NCBI RefSeq assembly: GCF_016107625.1
Contig: NZ_JABASV010000001.1
Location: 620,001-684,000 of the forward strand
Direction of reading: 5' to 3'
Length of the DNA: 64,000 nucleotides
From: Vreelandella alkaliphila
GTDB taxonomy: Bacteria > Pseudomonadota > Gammaproteobacteria > Pseudomonadales > Halomonadaceae
Each line of letters starts with the position of its first letter. The first letter of the stretch is position 1. A program made the translations under genes and the position numbers. Below are positions 21,082-30,634 of the stretch, piece after piece. The notes beneath the pieces were generated by a model, which made no database searches, was not told the origin of the DNA, and saw only the letters and a program-made list of their open reading frames with translations.

Positions 21082-21687
21082 ATGCAATCATCTAACCAGC
21101 CACCGCGCCGCAAGCGCAGTTCTCGGCTAACCCTGGCCTTGATGGGCGCGGCCGGTACAGCCGCGTTAGCCGGCTGTGGGCAGTCATCTCCGCCGCAGGA
21201 CACTCTATCGGACATCAACTTCTCCGAGCCCAAGGCCTACCAGAACATAGACGAGTGCGTAGCAGACGAGCTTTACACGCGTACCGCCTGTGAAGCGGCG
21301 TTTACGGCAGCCGTTGAAGCGGTTCCGCGCTTTGACTCCTTAGAAGCTTGCGAACAGGTACATGGCGAAGGTGCCTGTGAGCCCCCTCCCCAATCAGCTC
21401 AACAGGGGCAAGGTGGCAGTTGGTTTGGTCCCGCGCTGATGGGCTATATGGTTGGCAACATGATGGCCAACCGCAATGGCGCACGGGTACAAAGCCTGTA
21501 TCAGGAACCGGTCTACCGTACCCGCCAGAATCGCGGCGACTGGAACGCTGCGTCGTCCTCTGCTTCTTCACGGGTGGACCAACGTAACCAAGCCTTCCGC
21601 TCATCGGTTATGCAGTCCAACCAACGGGCAACTCAACGCTCTGGGTTCGGTTCGCGCTCCAGCGCACGGGGTGGATTTGGCTCCTAA
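21082..21687 (+). CDS. yjfM: DUF1190 lipoprotein, YjfM/YgiB-like
   Basis: 201 residues. A basic N-terminus (PPRRKRSSRLTLALMGAAGTAALAGC) ends in a lipobox, with the lipidated Cys near residue 32. The mature part carries four further cysteines in the DUF1190 pattern (NIDECVADELYTRTACEAAF ... SLEACEQVHGEGACEPP), then a Gly-rich hydrophobic patch and a Ser/Arg/Gly-rich tail ending GFGS. The cysteine spacing suggests disulphides in the periplasm. YgiB and YjfM pair with the ATP-grasp proteins YgiC and YjfC in E. coli; here the partner is the next gene. Confidence 0.85.
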   Translation: MQSSNQPPRRKRSSRLTLALMGAAGTAALAGCGQSSPPQDTLSDINFSEPKAYQNIDECVADELYTRTACEAAFTAAVEAVPRFDSLEACEQVHGEGACEPPPQSAQQGQGGSWFGPALMGYMVGNMMANRNGARVQSLYQEPVYRTRQNRGDWNAASSSASSRVDQRNQAFRSSVMQSNQRATQRSGFGSRSSARGGFGS

Positions 21688-21749
21688 GCTAACCTCCGTT
21701 CGCTTACTATCTTTCGACGCACTCACCTGCGCCAGCAAGGAGCCGTTTT

Positions 21750-22937
21750 ATGTTGCGCGTTGCCATTACTGAACGCCCTCAATGGCGCGAACTGGCGCAC
21801 CAGCTAGGGTTTCACTTCCATACCATTGAAGGGGAGCCCTACTGGACCGAGGATGCCTATTACCAGTTTACGCTGGCCCAGATCGAACAAGACATTGAAG
21901 ATCCCACCGAGGCGCTACACGAGATGTGTATGGATGCCGTTGACCGGGTTTGCCAGTCTGATGCCCTGCTACACCAGTTAAATATCCCTGAACAGATGTG
22001 GAGTGTTATTCGTGCCTCCTGGCGTAATGGCCAGCCCCACCTCTATGGGCGGATGGATTTTGCCTATAGCGGTAATGGGCCTGCCAAACTGCTAGAGCTT
22101 AACTACGATACGCCCACCAGCATTTACGAGGCGGGCTTCTTTCAGTGGCTATGGCTTGAACAGGTGATCGAACAGCGCCTGCTGCCTGCCCACGCCGATC
22201 AATTTAATTCGATCCAGGAGCGCATGATTGCTGCCCTCGCCCATATCGGGCAGCGCCTTGAACGCAACGGCTCAGCCTCTCCGGCACTGCACTTCGCCTC
22301 TATCAAAGCCCATGAGGAAGATCGCGCCACCGTTGCTTACCTGCAGGACTGTGCTCTACAGGCGGGACTGAATGCCCCCTTTATCCATATCGAAGACATC
22401 GGCTATCAACCCAACACCGACCACGGCTGTTTTGTTGACCTGGAAAACCGGCCCATCCGCGCACTGTTTAAGCTCTACCCCTGGGAAGAAATGAGCGATG
22501 ACGCTTTCGGTGAGCTGCTGCCCACGATGCAAACCCACTGGTTCGAGCCTCCGTGGAAAGCCATCCTCAGCAATAAGGGCATCCTGCCGTTGCTATGGCA
22601 GTGGCATGAAGGCCATCCCAACCTGTTACCGGCGTATTTTGACACCAGTGATGGCACGTCGCTGACACCCGGCTGGGTGCGCAAACCATTTTTCTCTCGG
22701 GAAGGTAGCAATATTGAGCTGATAACCACGAGTGGCCAGTACGAAACCGTTGATGGCCCCTATACCGACAACCCGCGTATTTTGCAGGCCTACCACCCGC
22801 TGCCGCGCTTTGGCGAGCGGCATGCCCTGATCGGCAGTTGGGTAGTCGGTGACAAGGCGTGCGGCATTGGTATTCGTGAAGACGTTGGCAAAATCACCAA
22901 AGACTCCAGCTGCTTCGTACCGCACGCTATTGTCTAG
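21750..22937 (+). CDS. yjfC: Glutathionylspermidine synthase-like ATP-grasp enzyme, YjfC/YgiC-like
   Basis: 395 residues corresponding only to the synthetase half of E. coli Gss; no N-terminal amidase domain. Visible ATP-grasp elements are LLELNYDTPTSIYEAGFFQW (about 110), RALFKLYPWEEM (about 245), GWVRKPFFSREGSNI (about 307) and AYHPLPRFGERHALIGSW. The family joins an acid to an amine with ATP. The natural substrate of the YjfC/YgiC branch is not known to me, and glutathionylspermidine should not be assumed. Last gene of the cluster; it converges on lysS with only 12 bases between the stops. Confidence 0.85.
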   Translation: MLRVAITERPQWRELAHQLGFHFHTIEGEPYWTEDAYYQFTLAQIEQDIEDPTEALHEMCMDAVDRVCQSDALLHQLNIPEQMWSVIRASWRNGQPHLYGRMDFAYSGNGPAKLLELNYDTPTSIYEAGFFQWLWLEQVIEQRLLPAHADQFNSIQERMIAALAHIGQRLERNGSASPALHFASIKAHEEDRATVAYLQDCALQAGLNAPFIHIEDIGYQPNTDHGCFVDLENRPIRALFKLYPWEEMSDDAFGELLPTMQTHWFEPPWKAILSNKGILPLLWQWHEGHPNLLPAYFDTSDGTSLTPGWVRKPFFSREGSNIELITTSGQYETVDGPYTDNPRILQAYHPLPRFGERHALIGSWVVGDKACGIGIREDVGKITKDSSCFVPHAIV

Positions 22938-22949
22938 AGCTTGTCAGCG

Positions 22950-24464
22950 TTACTCGCTGGCTTCGGGGCGCATCGCTGGGAACAGCAGTACGTCCCGAAT
23001 AGAGGGGCTGTCGGTAAACAGCATTACTAAACGGTCAATACCAATTCCTTCACCCGCCGTTGGCGGTAAGCCATACTCCAACGCGCGCACGTAGTCGGCG
23101 TCAAAATACATCGCTTCCAGATCACCGGCATCTTTTTCGGCGGCCTGTTCGCGGAAACGTTCAGCCTGATCTTCGGCGTCATTAAGCTCCGAGAAGCCGT
23201 TGGCAATTTCTCGGCCACCGACAAAGAACTCAAAACGGTCGGTAACGAAAGGATTAGCATCGTTACGACGCGCCAGCGGGCTAACTTCTGCGGGGTATTC
23301 AGTAATGAACGTCGGCTGGTCCAGCTTGTGCTCGGCCACTTCTTCGAAGATCTCGGTCTGAACTTTACCCAGCCCCCAGCTCTCCTTCACTTTAATGCCC
23401 AGCTTTTCTGCAACCGCTTGTGCGGCTTCCAGCGTATCCAAATCCGCATCGGTGATGCCGTCGCCATGATCAAGAATCGCTTGGCGTAGTGTTAGGCGTT
23501 GGAACGGCTTCCCGAAGTCATAGCTAGCGCCTTGGTACTCGATCGTCGTGGTGCCCAGCACTTCTTGGGCCGCCGTGCGCAGCATGGCTTCGGTCATATC
23601 GAGCAGATCACGATAATCCGCGTAGGCCCAATAGAATTCGACCATGGTGAACTCAGGGTTATGTCGCGTAGATAACCCTTCGTTACGGAAATTACGGTTG
23701 ATTTCAAAAACCTTCTCGAAACCACCCACCACCAGACGCTTGAGGTAAAGCTCTGGTGCAATACGCAGATACATATCAATATCCAGCGCATTATGGTGAG
23801 TAATAAATGGCCGCGCTGCCGCACCGCCGGGGATCGGCTGCAGCATCGGCGTTTCAACTTCCATAAAGCCGCGAGCTTCAAAGAAGCGGCGCATGGAGCT
23901 GATTACCGCCGCGCGAGTTTCAAATACCTTACGCGACTGCGGGTTCATGATCAGGTCTACGTAGCGCTGGCGATAACGCGCTTCCTGATCGGTCAGGCCG
24001 TGGAACTTATCCGGCAGTGGACGCAGGCTCTTGGTCAACAGCTGCGCTTCTACCATCATCACGTACAGGTCGCCCTTACCCGACTTGTGTACTGGGCCAC
24101 GGGCAGCGACGATATCACCGATATCCCACCCTTTGATGTCCTCAAGCACGTCAGCAGGCAAGCCCTTTTTATCTACGTAGAGCTGGATTTGGCCGGCCAC
24201 ATCTTGGATCACGATAAACGGGCCACGCTTACGCATGACGCGACCAGCCACCGATGCTTGATGATCAAGCGTTTCAAGCTCCGCTTTATCCTTTTCGCCC
24301 AGCAGGTTGTGTAGCTCAACCGTGAGGCTGTCACGGCGAAAATCGTTCGGGAAAGCACTCTTACCTTGCTCAGCGGCGCGCTCACGGCGAGCCGCAAGCT
24401 TGGCACGGCGCTCGGCGATTAGGTGGTTTTCGTTATCGAGAGAAGACGCGTCTTGGTTAGCCAT
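22950..24464 (-). CDS. lysS: Lysyl-tRNA synthetase, class II
   Basis: 504 residues. An N-terminal OB-fold anticodon-binding domain (about 60-160, [21 protein letters not shown]) precedes the class II catalytic core. Motif 1 is in [21 protein letters not shown], motif 2 is [26 protein letters not shown] and motif 3 is [13 protein letters not shown]. It charges tRNA-Lys. It lies downstream of prfB, the conserved prfB-lysS pair; the 179-base gap between them has no recognised gene. Confidence 0.97.
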   Translation of the reverse strand: MANQDASSLDNENHLIAERRAKLAARRERAAEQGKSAFPNDFRRDSLTVELHNLLGEKDKAELETLDHQASVAGRVMRKRGPFIVIQDVAGQIQLYVDKKGLPADVLEDIKGWDIGDIVAARGPVHKSGKGDLYVMMVEAQLLTKSLRPLPDKFHGLTDQEARYRQRYVDLIMNPQSRKVFETRAAVISSMRRFFEARGFMEVETPMLQPIPGGAAARPFITHHNALDIDMYLRIAPELYLKRLVVGGFEKVFEINRNFRNEGLSTRHNPEFTMVEFYWAYADYRDLLDMTEAMLRTAAQEVLGTTTIEYQGASYDFGKPFQRLTLRQAILDHGDGITDADLDTLEAAQAVAEKLGIKVKESWGLGKVQTEIFEEVAEHKLDQPTFITEYPAEVSPLARRNDANPFVTDRFEFFVGGREIANGFSELNDAEDQAERFREQAAEKDAGDLEAMYFDADYVRALEYGLPPTAGEGIGIDRLVMLFTDSPSIRDVLLFPAMRPEASE

Positions 24465-24643
24465 CGGGCACCCTGTTCAATGTTCAAACGCTAAAAAGAT
24501 GACGAACCCCCTGATTAACTATTGCGCTTGGCCATACTGCGTTAAAAATCGCCTCAAAATGCTCATTTACAACCCGTAAACTGCGCTTTTTCGTTGATTT
24601 TTGCCTTGTCTGGTCTGCGCTCATCACATTAATCAGAGGCTTC

Positions 24644-25742
24644 TTACAAACCCTGCTTCAGGCTGGCGACGATAAACTGATCTAAATCGCCGTCGAGCAC
24701 TTTGTCGCAGTTGCTAGACTGAACGCCGGTGCGCAGGTCTTTGATGCGTTGATCGTCCAGTACATACGAGCGAATTTGGCTGCCCCAGCCGATATCGGCT
24801 TTAGAGTCTTCCGCTTCCTGCTTGGCCGCATTGCGCTTTTGCATTTCGTGTTCCCACAACTTGGCCTTCAACTGCTTCATGGCGAAGTCGCGGTTGGCAT
24901 GCTGGCTGCGTTGATTCTGACACGCCACCACAATGCCGGTCGGCTCGTGGGTGATCCGTACTGCTGAGTCGGTGGTGTTAACGTGCTGGCCACCCGCACC
25001 GCTAGAGCGATAGGTGTCTACCCGCAGGTCAGAGGGATTAATTTCAACCTCAAAGCTGTCGTCAATTTCCGGCGACAAAAATACCGATGCAAACGACGTA
25101 TGACGGCGGCCGCCGGAATCAAACGGGCTTTTACGCACTAGACGGTGCACACCAGTTTCAGTGCGCAACCAGCCAAAAGCATAGTCACCTTGAATATGCA
25201 GCGACGCCGATTTAATGCCTGCTACTTCACCAGCAGAAATTTCGATAATCTCTGCTTTGAAACCGTGGCTCTCCGCCCAGCGTAAGTACATACGCAGCAG
25301 GATATTCGCCCAGTCTTGAGCTTCGGTACCGCCCGACCCAGACTGAATATCCAGATAGGCATTATTCTCGTCCATTTCACCGGAAAACATGCGGCGAAAC
25401 TCAAGCTTTTCCAGTGCCGCTTGCAGACCATCGAGCTCTTTGCGCACTTCATCGACGGTGCCTTCGTCATCTTCCATTTCCGCAAGCTCAAGCAAGTCGC
25501 GGCTATCAGCCAAGCCTTGGTCGAGCTCATCGATGGTGGCCACGATGGCTTCAAGCGATGCCCGCTCTTTACCCAGCTTTTGAGCATAGTCTGGATCGTT
25601 CCAGACATTAGGGTCTTCAAGTTCGCGGGAGACTTCTTCTAGCCGATCTTTGCGTTCGGCATAGTCAAAGATACCCCCTAAGAACGTCTGTCCGCTCAGA
25701 CAGGTCCTTGATCTGGTTATGTATCGGATTTGTTTCCAACAT
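24644..25742 (-). CDS. prfB: Peptide chain release factor 2 with programmed +1 frameshift
   Basis: RF2 terminates translation at UGA and UAA. The zero frame starts at 25742 ([19 protein letters not shown]...) and encodes 25 residues up to an in-frame TGA at 25667-25665. Skipping one base continues in the +1 frame as [16 protein letters not shown]... for 340 codons to 24644, giving about 365 residues, the family length. Motifs are the domain 3 GGQ loop ([21 protein letters not shown]) and the stop-codon recognition region. An internal ATG at 25543 should not be taken as the start. Regulation is by RF2 level at the UGA, as in E. coli. Confidence 0.96.
25664..25679 (-). promoter_or_regulatory. 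RF2 programmed frameshift signal
   Basis: On the minus strand AGGGGG (25679-25674) acts as an internal Shine-Dalgarno, followed by TAT, the slippery CTT, the TGA stop and C. This is base for base the E. coli prfB signal AGGGGGTATCTTTGAC. Confidence 0.97.
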
Positions 25743-25912
25743 GGATCGCCTAGCCTTGGTCAGTATCGCACGGTTCAAAAGAGACAGGCGCCGCTGGGGC
25801 AGCTAAGCGCCTAGGCTTACAAATGCCAACGCTAGCCGCCCCAGCGGCGAAATTCTGAGACGCATTGTAACGAAAGCCAACGCTTACCGCACCCACCCTG
25901 AAAAACGATCGC

Positions 25913-25943
25913 CACGCAAAAAAACCCGGCGTAAGCCGGGTTT
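25913..25943 (-). terminator. Terminator downstream of fadL
   Basis: AAACCCGGC and GCCGGGTTT pair around GTAA. A run of seven A on the plus strand becomes the T tract when read in the fadL direction. Confidence 0.85.
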
Positions 25944-25976
25944 ATAGGTAAAACGATTAAAGCAGACAGCTTATCA

Positions 25977-27323
25977 TCAGAAACGATAGGTAAGCTGAGC
26001 ACCGAAACCATGGGCTTCGTTTTTATAGTCTGCGGAGTAGTTAGAGGTAATCGGCGGTGTTTGCTGACCGGCAACAGTAAAGCTGTCGGTTTTGCTCTGA
26101 TCAACCTGGGTGCTACGCTCGGTAAGGTACGAGTAGGCAACGTCCAAGGTTAAATCAGGCGTGGGGCTCCAGCCTGCACCAATCGAGAAAATCCGACGGT
26201 CGTCAGAGGGAATACGCACGCTGCGAGTTTCATCCTGGGTGGGCGTAAAGTCCAGCGCTACCCCAGCGCGTAGTGCCACTGTTGGTGTTAACTGGTACTC
26301 GCCACCGGTAGAGAATGCCCACGCATTGGAGTAATTCTGCTGTTCGTTGGTAATTTCACCACGCTCGGTGCCGGTGACCAAAATCTGGTCAAAGCGACTC
26401 CAGCGTGCCCAGGAAACACCGAACATCAGCTTCAGCTTGTCGCTCATTTCCTGAGTCAACGAGAAGTTGACTGTTTCAGGCGTTGTTAAATCCAGCGCTG
26501 CCGTATCTGTTACTGTGCCGATCCCTAGCTGATCCAACACAGGTGAGTTAGCCGCAAAGCTACCTTCCAGATTAAAATCTACTTTTGAGCGGTACGTTAA
26601 GCCGAACGTAGTTTCAGGTGCTGGCTGATAAATGACACCCAAGTTATAGCCCCAGGCCTCATCATCGCCTTCCACACGCGAATCCACTTCAGAAAGGCCT
26701 AGCGGAGTTGCCACAGGCACCTGACGACGCAGTTCACCCTCTACTCGGTTATAGGTGAGGCCTGCGCCGACAGACCACTGCTCGTTAAAACGATACGAGA
26801 CCGTTGGCTGAGCCGTCATCACTTTTACTTCGGTGTAGTTGCCCTGGTTACGCCCCTGAAAACCATTTTCGTATTCGGTTTTAGAACCGAATGGCGCGTA
26901 GACCCCAAAACCGAATGCCAGCTTTTCATTAACAGGGTGCGCATAGAAGGCAAAGGGAATTAGCGTACCTGGCACCATGTCACCATCGTTGGTGCCCGCC
27001 ACTGGCAACGTATCTGTCGCCCCCCCTGTCGCTTGTAGGAAAGCAGGGCTACTCTGTGAGGCACGTACATTAGAAATGTCGCTATTTACGTTGAGGAACG
27101 TGCCACCTACCGTAATTTGGGCACGATCAAGAAACGACATACCTGCCGGGTTACCGTACACAATGGTTGCATCATGCACATTTGAGCTGCGCCCGGCATG
27201 ACCATATCCCTGTCCGCTGACGCTCTGCTCATTGATTTGATAACCGCCTGCTTGCGCCTGACTAACAAAAGCAACTGATGCTACTGCGGCCGCCAAGGTG
27301 AGCTTTTTAAATTTATTATGCAT
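25977..27323 (-). CDS. fadL: Outer membrane long-chain fatty acid/hydrocarbon transporter, FadL/OmpP1/TodX family
   Basis: 448 residues with a Sec signal peptide (KKLTLAAAVASVAFVSQAQAG). The mature N-terminus GYQINEQSVSGQGYGHAGRS is the FadL hatch-type start and is followed by NPAGMSFLDRAQI, a strong family signature. The rest alternates as beta strands and ends in GFGAQLTYRF, a terminal aromatic typical of outer membrane barrels. It is predicted to move long-chain fatty acids or other hydrophobic substrates into the periplasm. It is monocistronic, with its own terminator and a long AT-rich upstream region holding candidate operators. Confidence 0.9.
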   Translation of the reverse strand: MHNKFKKLTLAAAVASVAFVSQAQAGGYQINEQSVSGQGYGHAGRSSNVHDATIVYGNPAGMSFLDRAQITVGGTFLNVNSDISNVRASQSSPAFLQATGGATDTLPVAGTNDGDMVPGTLIPFAFYAHPVNEKLAFGFGVYAPFGSKTEYENGFQGRNQGNYTEVKVMTAQPTVSYRFNEQWSVGAGLTYNRVEGELRRQVPVATPLGLSEVDSRVEGDDEAWGYNLGVIYQPAPETTFGLTYRSKVDFNLEGSFAANSPVLDQLGIGTVTDTAALDLTTPETVNFSLTQEMSDKLKLMFGVSWARWSRFDQILVTGTERGEITNEQQNYSNAWAFSTGGEYQLTPTVALRAGVALDFTPTQDETRSVRIPSDDRRIFSIGAGWSPTPDLTLDVAYSYLTERSTQVDQSKTDSFTVAGQQTPPITSNYSADYKNEAHGFGAQLTYRF

Positions 27324-27420
27324 AGTGGGCCTCTCTTCCCAATGATCCGATGGATACTTCCATCCACCCTCTTTGTTCTAACACCTCAGTTTTCGCCTAA
27401 TGACCGCTTGGGATCAAGGG

Positions 27421-27476
27421 CAAACGAGCGTTTTATTTCGGTTTTGACTTATACATTAGTCGAACGAGTGTTTTAA
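27421..27476. promoter_or_regulatory. Two PsrA-like imperfect palindromes upstream of fadL
   Basis: CAAACGAGCGTTTT (27421-27434) and GAACGAGTGTTTTA (27463-27476) share the AACGAGnGTTTTA core. They resemble the CAAAC-N4-GTTTG type operator of the fatty-acid sensor PsrA, recalled from memory. They lie about 100-150 bases before the fadL start, where an operator would be expected. Confidence 0.35.
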
Positions 27477-27517
27477 ATCAGTGTTTTAGTCATTTCGACT
27501 GAAGGTCACAATATCGC

Positions 27518-27549
27518 TTGACCTATGTGTTACCCATAGGTTTTACACT
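27518..27549 (+). promoter_or_regulatory. MerR-type promoter with 20-base spacer and operator dyad
   Basis: TTGACC (-35) and TACACT (-10) are separated by 20 bases, longer than normal. The spacer contains the dyad ACCTATG-TGTTACC-CATAGGT (27521-27541, seven-base arms). This is the arrangement that MerR-family activators untwist. It lies 34 bases before the merR-type gene and so is probably autoregulatory for the regulator-ATPase unit. Confidence 0.85.
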
Positions 27550-27582
27550 TAAAAACATCAAAACTTCCACGCAGAGGACGTT

Positions 27583-28041
27583 ATGCAGCCTGGAGAGATG
27601 AAGGTCGGCGAACTTGCCAAACGCGGTAGCGTTACCGCAGAAACGGTTCGCCATTACACCCGTGAAGGGTTGCTGGCACCAACACGCCACCCTGAGAACG
27701 GTTACCAGTTATTTTCAACTACTGACTTAGAGCGACTGCACTTTATTCAACGAGCACGCAAGCTCGGCTTTAGTGTGGCTGAGATTCGCGACATCCTGGC
27801 TCACGCCGATCAAGGCGACTCCCCATGTCCATTGGTGCGCGATCTACTTACCCACCGACTACCACAAATACGGGCACGCATTGCCGAGCTTGAAGCGCTC
27901 GCCCAACGCATGGAACAGGCATTAGAGAGCTGGCAGCACATGCCAAATGGCATGCCCGATGGTCATAGCCTATGCCGTTTAATTGAGAGTTTTCCCGAGG
28001 AGACACCATGCAATCACGCACCATGCAGCCACAAACACTGA
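27583..28041 (+). CDS. MerR family metal-responsive regulator
   Basis: 152 residues. The winged helix-turn-helix ([38 protein letters not shown], 7-44) is followed by a dimerisation helix. Cys82 (SPCPLV) sits at the start of that helix, as in the divalent-metal or mercury sensors ZntR, PbrR and MerR. Further cysteines are at 131, 143 and 148 in a Cys/His-rich tail ([10 protein letters not shown]). CueR-type Cu(I) sensors have Ser at the position of Cys82. It overlaps the copper-type ATPase gene by 34 bases, so the two are co-transcribed. The inducing metal is uncertain. Confidence 0.87.
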   Translation: MQPGEMKVGELAKRGSVTAETVRHYTREGLLAPTRHPENGYQLFSTTDLERLHFIQRARKLGFSVAEIRDILAHADQGDSPCPLVRDLLTHRLPQIRARIAELEALAQRMEQALESWQHMPNGMPDGHSLCRLIESFPEETPCNHAPCSHKH

Positions 28042-30554
28042 GTCGCACCGTGCCGGGCATGAATTGCCAGGGCTGCGTAAAGCGTATGCGCGAGGCGATT
28101 CAAGCCGCAGACCCCAACGCCCTCGTTGAAGGCTTTCCCGCAGAAAAACGCTTGGAAGTTACCAGTACGTTAGAAAACGATTCACTGGACAGCACATTAA
28201 GTGAAGCGGGCTATCCACCGGGTGACTCCAACAGCGAGACTCAACCACCGACGGAAAGTGATACTGCGCCAACGGTCGATAACGGTAACGACAAACTGAC
28301 GGCTGAAAATGAGACGCCCACCAGCGCGCCTCAACAGAGGCTATTGATTAGTGGCATGACCTGCGCAGGCTGTGTGAATAGCGTCGAAAAAGCGTTGGTC
28401 AACACCCCGGGCGTTACCGACGCCTCGGTGAACTTTGGCACCCACACCGCCCAAGTAACCGGCAGGGTTGAGCGCGCGGCTCTGATTAACGCTGTGGCGG
28501 CAGCAGGCTACCGCGCCGAGCCTATTGTCGACATGCGCGAGGCCGAACGCATTCGTGAGTCCCAAGAGGCCGCAACCTATCGCCAGCGCCTGCGCGGCAG
28601 CATGCTGTCATTAGCGCTGGCTATTCCGCTCATGCTGAGCATGTTCGTTTATCACCCGCACCCCATGGGAATGGGCCGTCTTTATTGGCTGGTCATTGGC
28701 CTGCTTACCCTGGCTATTTTGGCATTTCCAGGGCGGCACTTTTTTACCAACGCTTGGAAACAGTTCAAGCTCCATCAGGCCAATATGGACACGCTCGTGG
28801 CCATGGGTACGGGTACCGCCTGGCTCTATTCGATGATGGTCGTGGCGTTTGCTCCTTGGCTACCAGAGGTCGCTCAAGGCATCTACTTTGAAGCATCGGC
28901 CATGGTGGTGGGGCTCATCCTGCTCGGCAATGCCATGGAGTTACGTGCCCGTGGACGCACCAGCAGTGCATTAAAACGCTTGCTAGACCTGCAGGAGAAA
29001 ACTGCACGCGTGATCCGTAATGGCCAAGAGCAGGAGTTGCCTGTTGACGACGTAGCGATAGACGATCATATCCGCGTACGCCCCGGCGAACGACTGCCAG
29101 TGGATGGCATCGTACTCGATGGCCAAAGCTATATTGATGAATCCATGCTGACCGGTGAACCGCTGCCCGTTCATAAAAACGCGGATGACGATGTCAGCGC
29201 TGGTACTGTTAACGGCAATGGCAGCTTGGTCTATCGCGCCACTCGTGTGGGCAGCGACACTCGCCTGGGACGCATAACCGAACAGGTCGCCAGCGCTCAA
29301 AACTCTCGTCCGCCAATTGGTGAACTGGCCGATAAGGTATCGGGAATTTTTGTTCCCAGCGTGATGATCATCGCCGTACTAACCGCACTGATCTGGTTTA
29401 ACGTCGGCCCCGCTCCCGTGGTGATCCATATGCTGGTGACCGCCACCACGGTACTGATTATCGCCTGTCCCTGCGCATTAGGGCTGGCAACACCCATTTC
29501 CACCATGATTGGGGTGGGTAAAGCCGCCGAGCACGGCGTGCTGGTAAGAAGCGGTGAAGCGTTACAAACCGCCAGCCAAATCACCACCTTAGTGGTGGAC
29601 AAAACCGGTACTTTGACTGAGGGCAAGCCTCAAGTGACCGATGCGACGGTGCTACATAATGACTCTTCGCAAGTGCTCTCCTGGGTAGCCGCACTGGAAA
29701 GTCGTTCGGAACATCCGTTAGCCAATGCATTAACAGCTTATGCGGAAGCGCATAATGCCACCGCTGAAACACTGGATACGTTTGATAGCGTCACCGGTGG
29801 CGGCGTGAAAGGTAGCACCCAAGCAGGCGACTCACTGCTGCTGGGCAATGCCCGCCTACTCGAAGAGGCTGGCGTGGACCTAACCCCCGCAGAAGAGAGC
29901 GTACGCCAGCTAGAAGCGAAAGCACGTTCATTGGTGTACCTGGCAGCCAATGGCAAGCTAGCTGCTCTATTCGGCATCAGTGACCCGCTGCGTGCTGACG
30001 CGGCTGCCGCAGTGAAACGCTTACAAGAAGATGGCTTAACCGTCGTCATGCTTACTGGAGATAATGAACACACTGCGGCCGCCGTGGCACGAGAAGTGGG
30101 CATTAGCGAGTTTAGAGCAGGCATGACGCCAGATGATAAACATGCGGAAATTGAGCGTCGTCAGCAGGCAGGAGAGGTTATAGGCATGGTTGGAGACGGC
30201 ATTAATGATGCCCCAGCACTGGCTCGTGCCAACGTTGGCTTTGCCATCGGCCAGGGCACCGACATCGCTATGGAGAGCGCTGGGATTACCTTGATGCGCG
30301 GTTCGCTACATGGTGTGGCTACTGCTATCGAGCTAAGCCGGGCGACGCTTACCAACATCAAGCAGAACCTAGTCGGTGCCTTTGGCTATAACGTGCTGTG
30401 CATCCCGATTGCTGCCGGCGTGCTTTACCCCTTCACCGGCATGCTGCTGTCACCCATCATTGCCGGTGCGGCCATGTCGCTATCGTCAATCACCGTGGTG
30501 AGCAACGCCAACCGCTTACGGCTTTGGAAAACCGCCCAACAGGAGGCCTCATGA
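28008..30554 (+). CDS. copA: P1B-type heavy-metal (Cu+) exporting ATPase
   Basis: 848 residues; the ATG at 28008 follows GAGGAGACACC. Two N-terminal HMA domains are present, GMNCQGC (about 18) and GMTCAGC (about 118), joined by an acidic low-complexity linker. The core has the TGEPLPV actuator loop, the CPC metal site ([13 protein letters not shown]), DKTGTLTEG phosphorylation, HP (SEHPLA) and [14 protein letters not shown]7 FGYNVLCIP and TM8 [16 protein letters not shown] are the P1B-1 determinants for Cu+/Ag+. It exports cytoplasmic copper to the periplasm. A small membrane peptide gene overlaps its stop. Confidence 0.94.
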   Translation: MQSRTMQPQTLSRTVPGMNCQGCVKRMREAIQAADPNALVEGFPAEKRLEVTSTLENDSLDSTLSEAGYPPGDSNSETQPPTESDTAPTVDNGNDKLTAENETPTSAPQQRLLISGMTCAGCVNSVEKALVNTPGVTDASVNFGTHTAQVTGRVERAALINAVAAAGYRAEPIVDMREAERIRESQEAATYRQRLRGSMLSLALAIPLMLSMFVYHPHPMGMGRLYWLVIGLLTLAILAFPGRHFFTNAWKQFKLHQANMDTLVAMGTGTAWLYSMMVVAFAPWLPEVAQGIYFEASAMVVGLILLGNAMELRARGRTSSALKRLLDLQEKTARVIRNGQEQELPVDDVAIDDHIRVRPGERLPVDGIVLDGQSYIDESMLTGEPLPVHKNADDDVSAGTVNGNGSLVYRATRVGSDTRLGRITEQVASAQNSRPPIGELADKVSGIFVPSVMIIAVLTALIWFNVGPAPVVIHMLVTATTVLIIACPCALGLATPISTMIGVGKAAEHGVLVRSGEALQTASQITTLVVDKTGTLTEGKPQVTDATVLHNDSSQVLSWVAALESRSEHPLANALTAYAEAHNATAETLDTFDSVTGGGVKGSTQAGDSLLLGNARLLEEAGVDLTPAEESVRQLEAKARSLVYLAANGKLAALFGISDPLRADAAAAVKRLQEDGLTVVMLTGDNEHTAAAVAREVGISEFRAGMTPDDKHAEIERRQQAGEVIGMVGDGINDAPALARANVGFAIGQGTDIAMESAGITLMRGSLHGVATAIELSRATLTNIKQNLVGAFGYNVLCIPIAAGVLYPFTGMLLSPIIAGAAMSLSSITVVSNANRLRLWKTAQQEAS

Positions 30555-30625
30555 GCCTATTGATCAACCTGGCAGGAATCGGTCTTATCGCCGCTATCGT
30601 ATGGTGGTTTTGGCTTAGCGCCTGA
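30551..30625 (+). CDS. 24-residue single-TM peptide coupled to copA
   Basis: [24 protein letters not shown], followed directly by TGATAA. The ATG overlaps the copA stop (ATGA) and AGGAGG lies four bases upstream, so translation is very likely. The peptide is one hydrophobic helix with a WWFW aromatic belt. In other Proteobacteria I recall copA-adjacent cupredoxin-domain proteins that begin with a nearly identical INLxGxxLIxxIVWWFWL anchor. If so, this is either a truncated anchor that lost its cupredoxin domain or a stand-alone CopA-associated micropeptide. Confidence 0.65.
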   Translation: MSLLINLAGIGLIAAIVWWFWLSA

Positions 30626-30634
30626 TAAGTCATT

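Noticed and set aside
24644-25742. prfB as a frameshifted pseudogene
   Set aside because: The break falls exactly at the programmed RF2 frameshift signal and the joined protein is full length.
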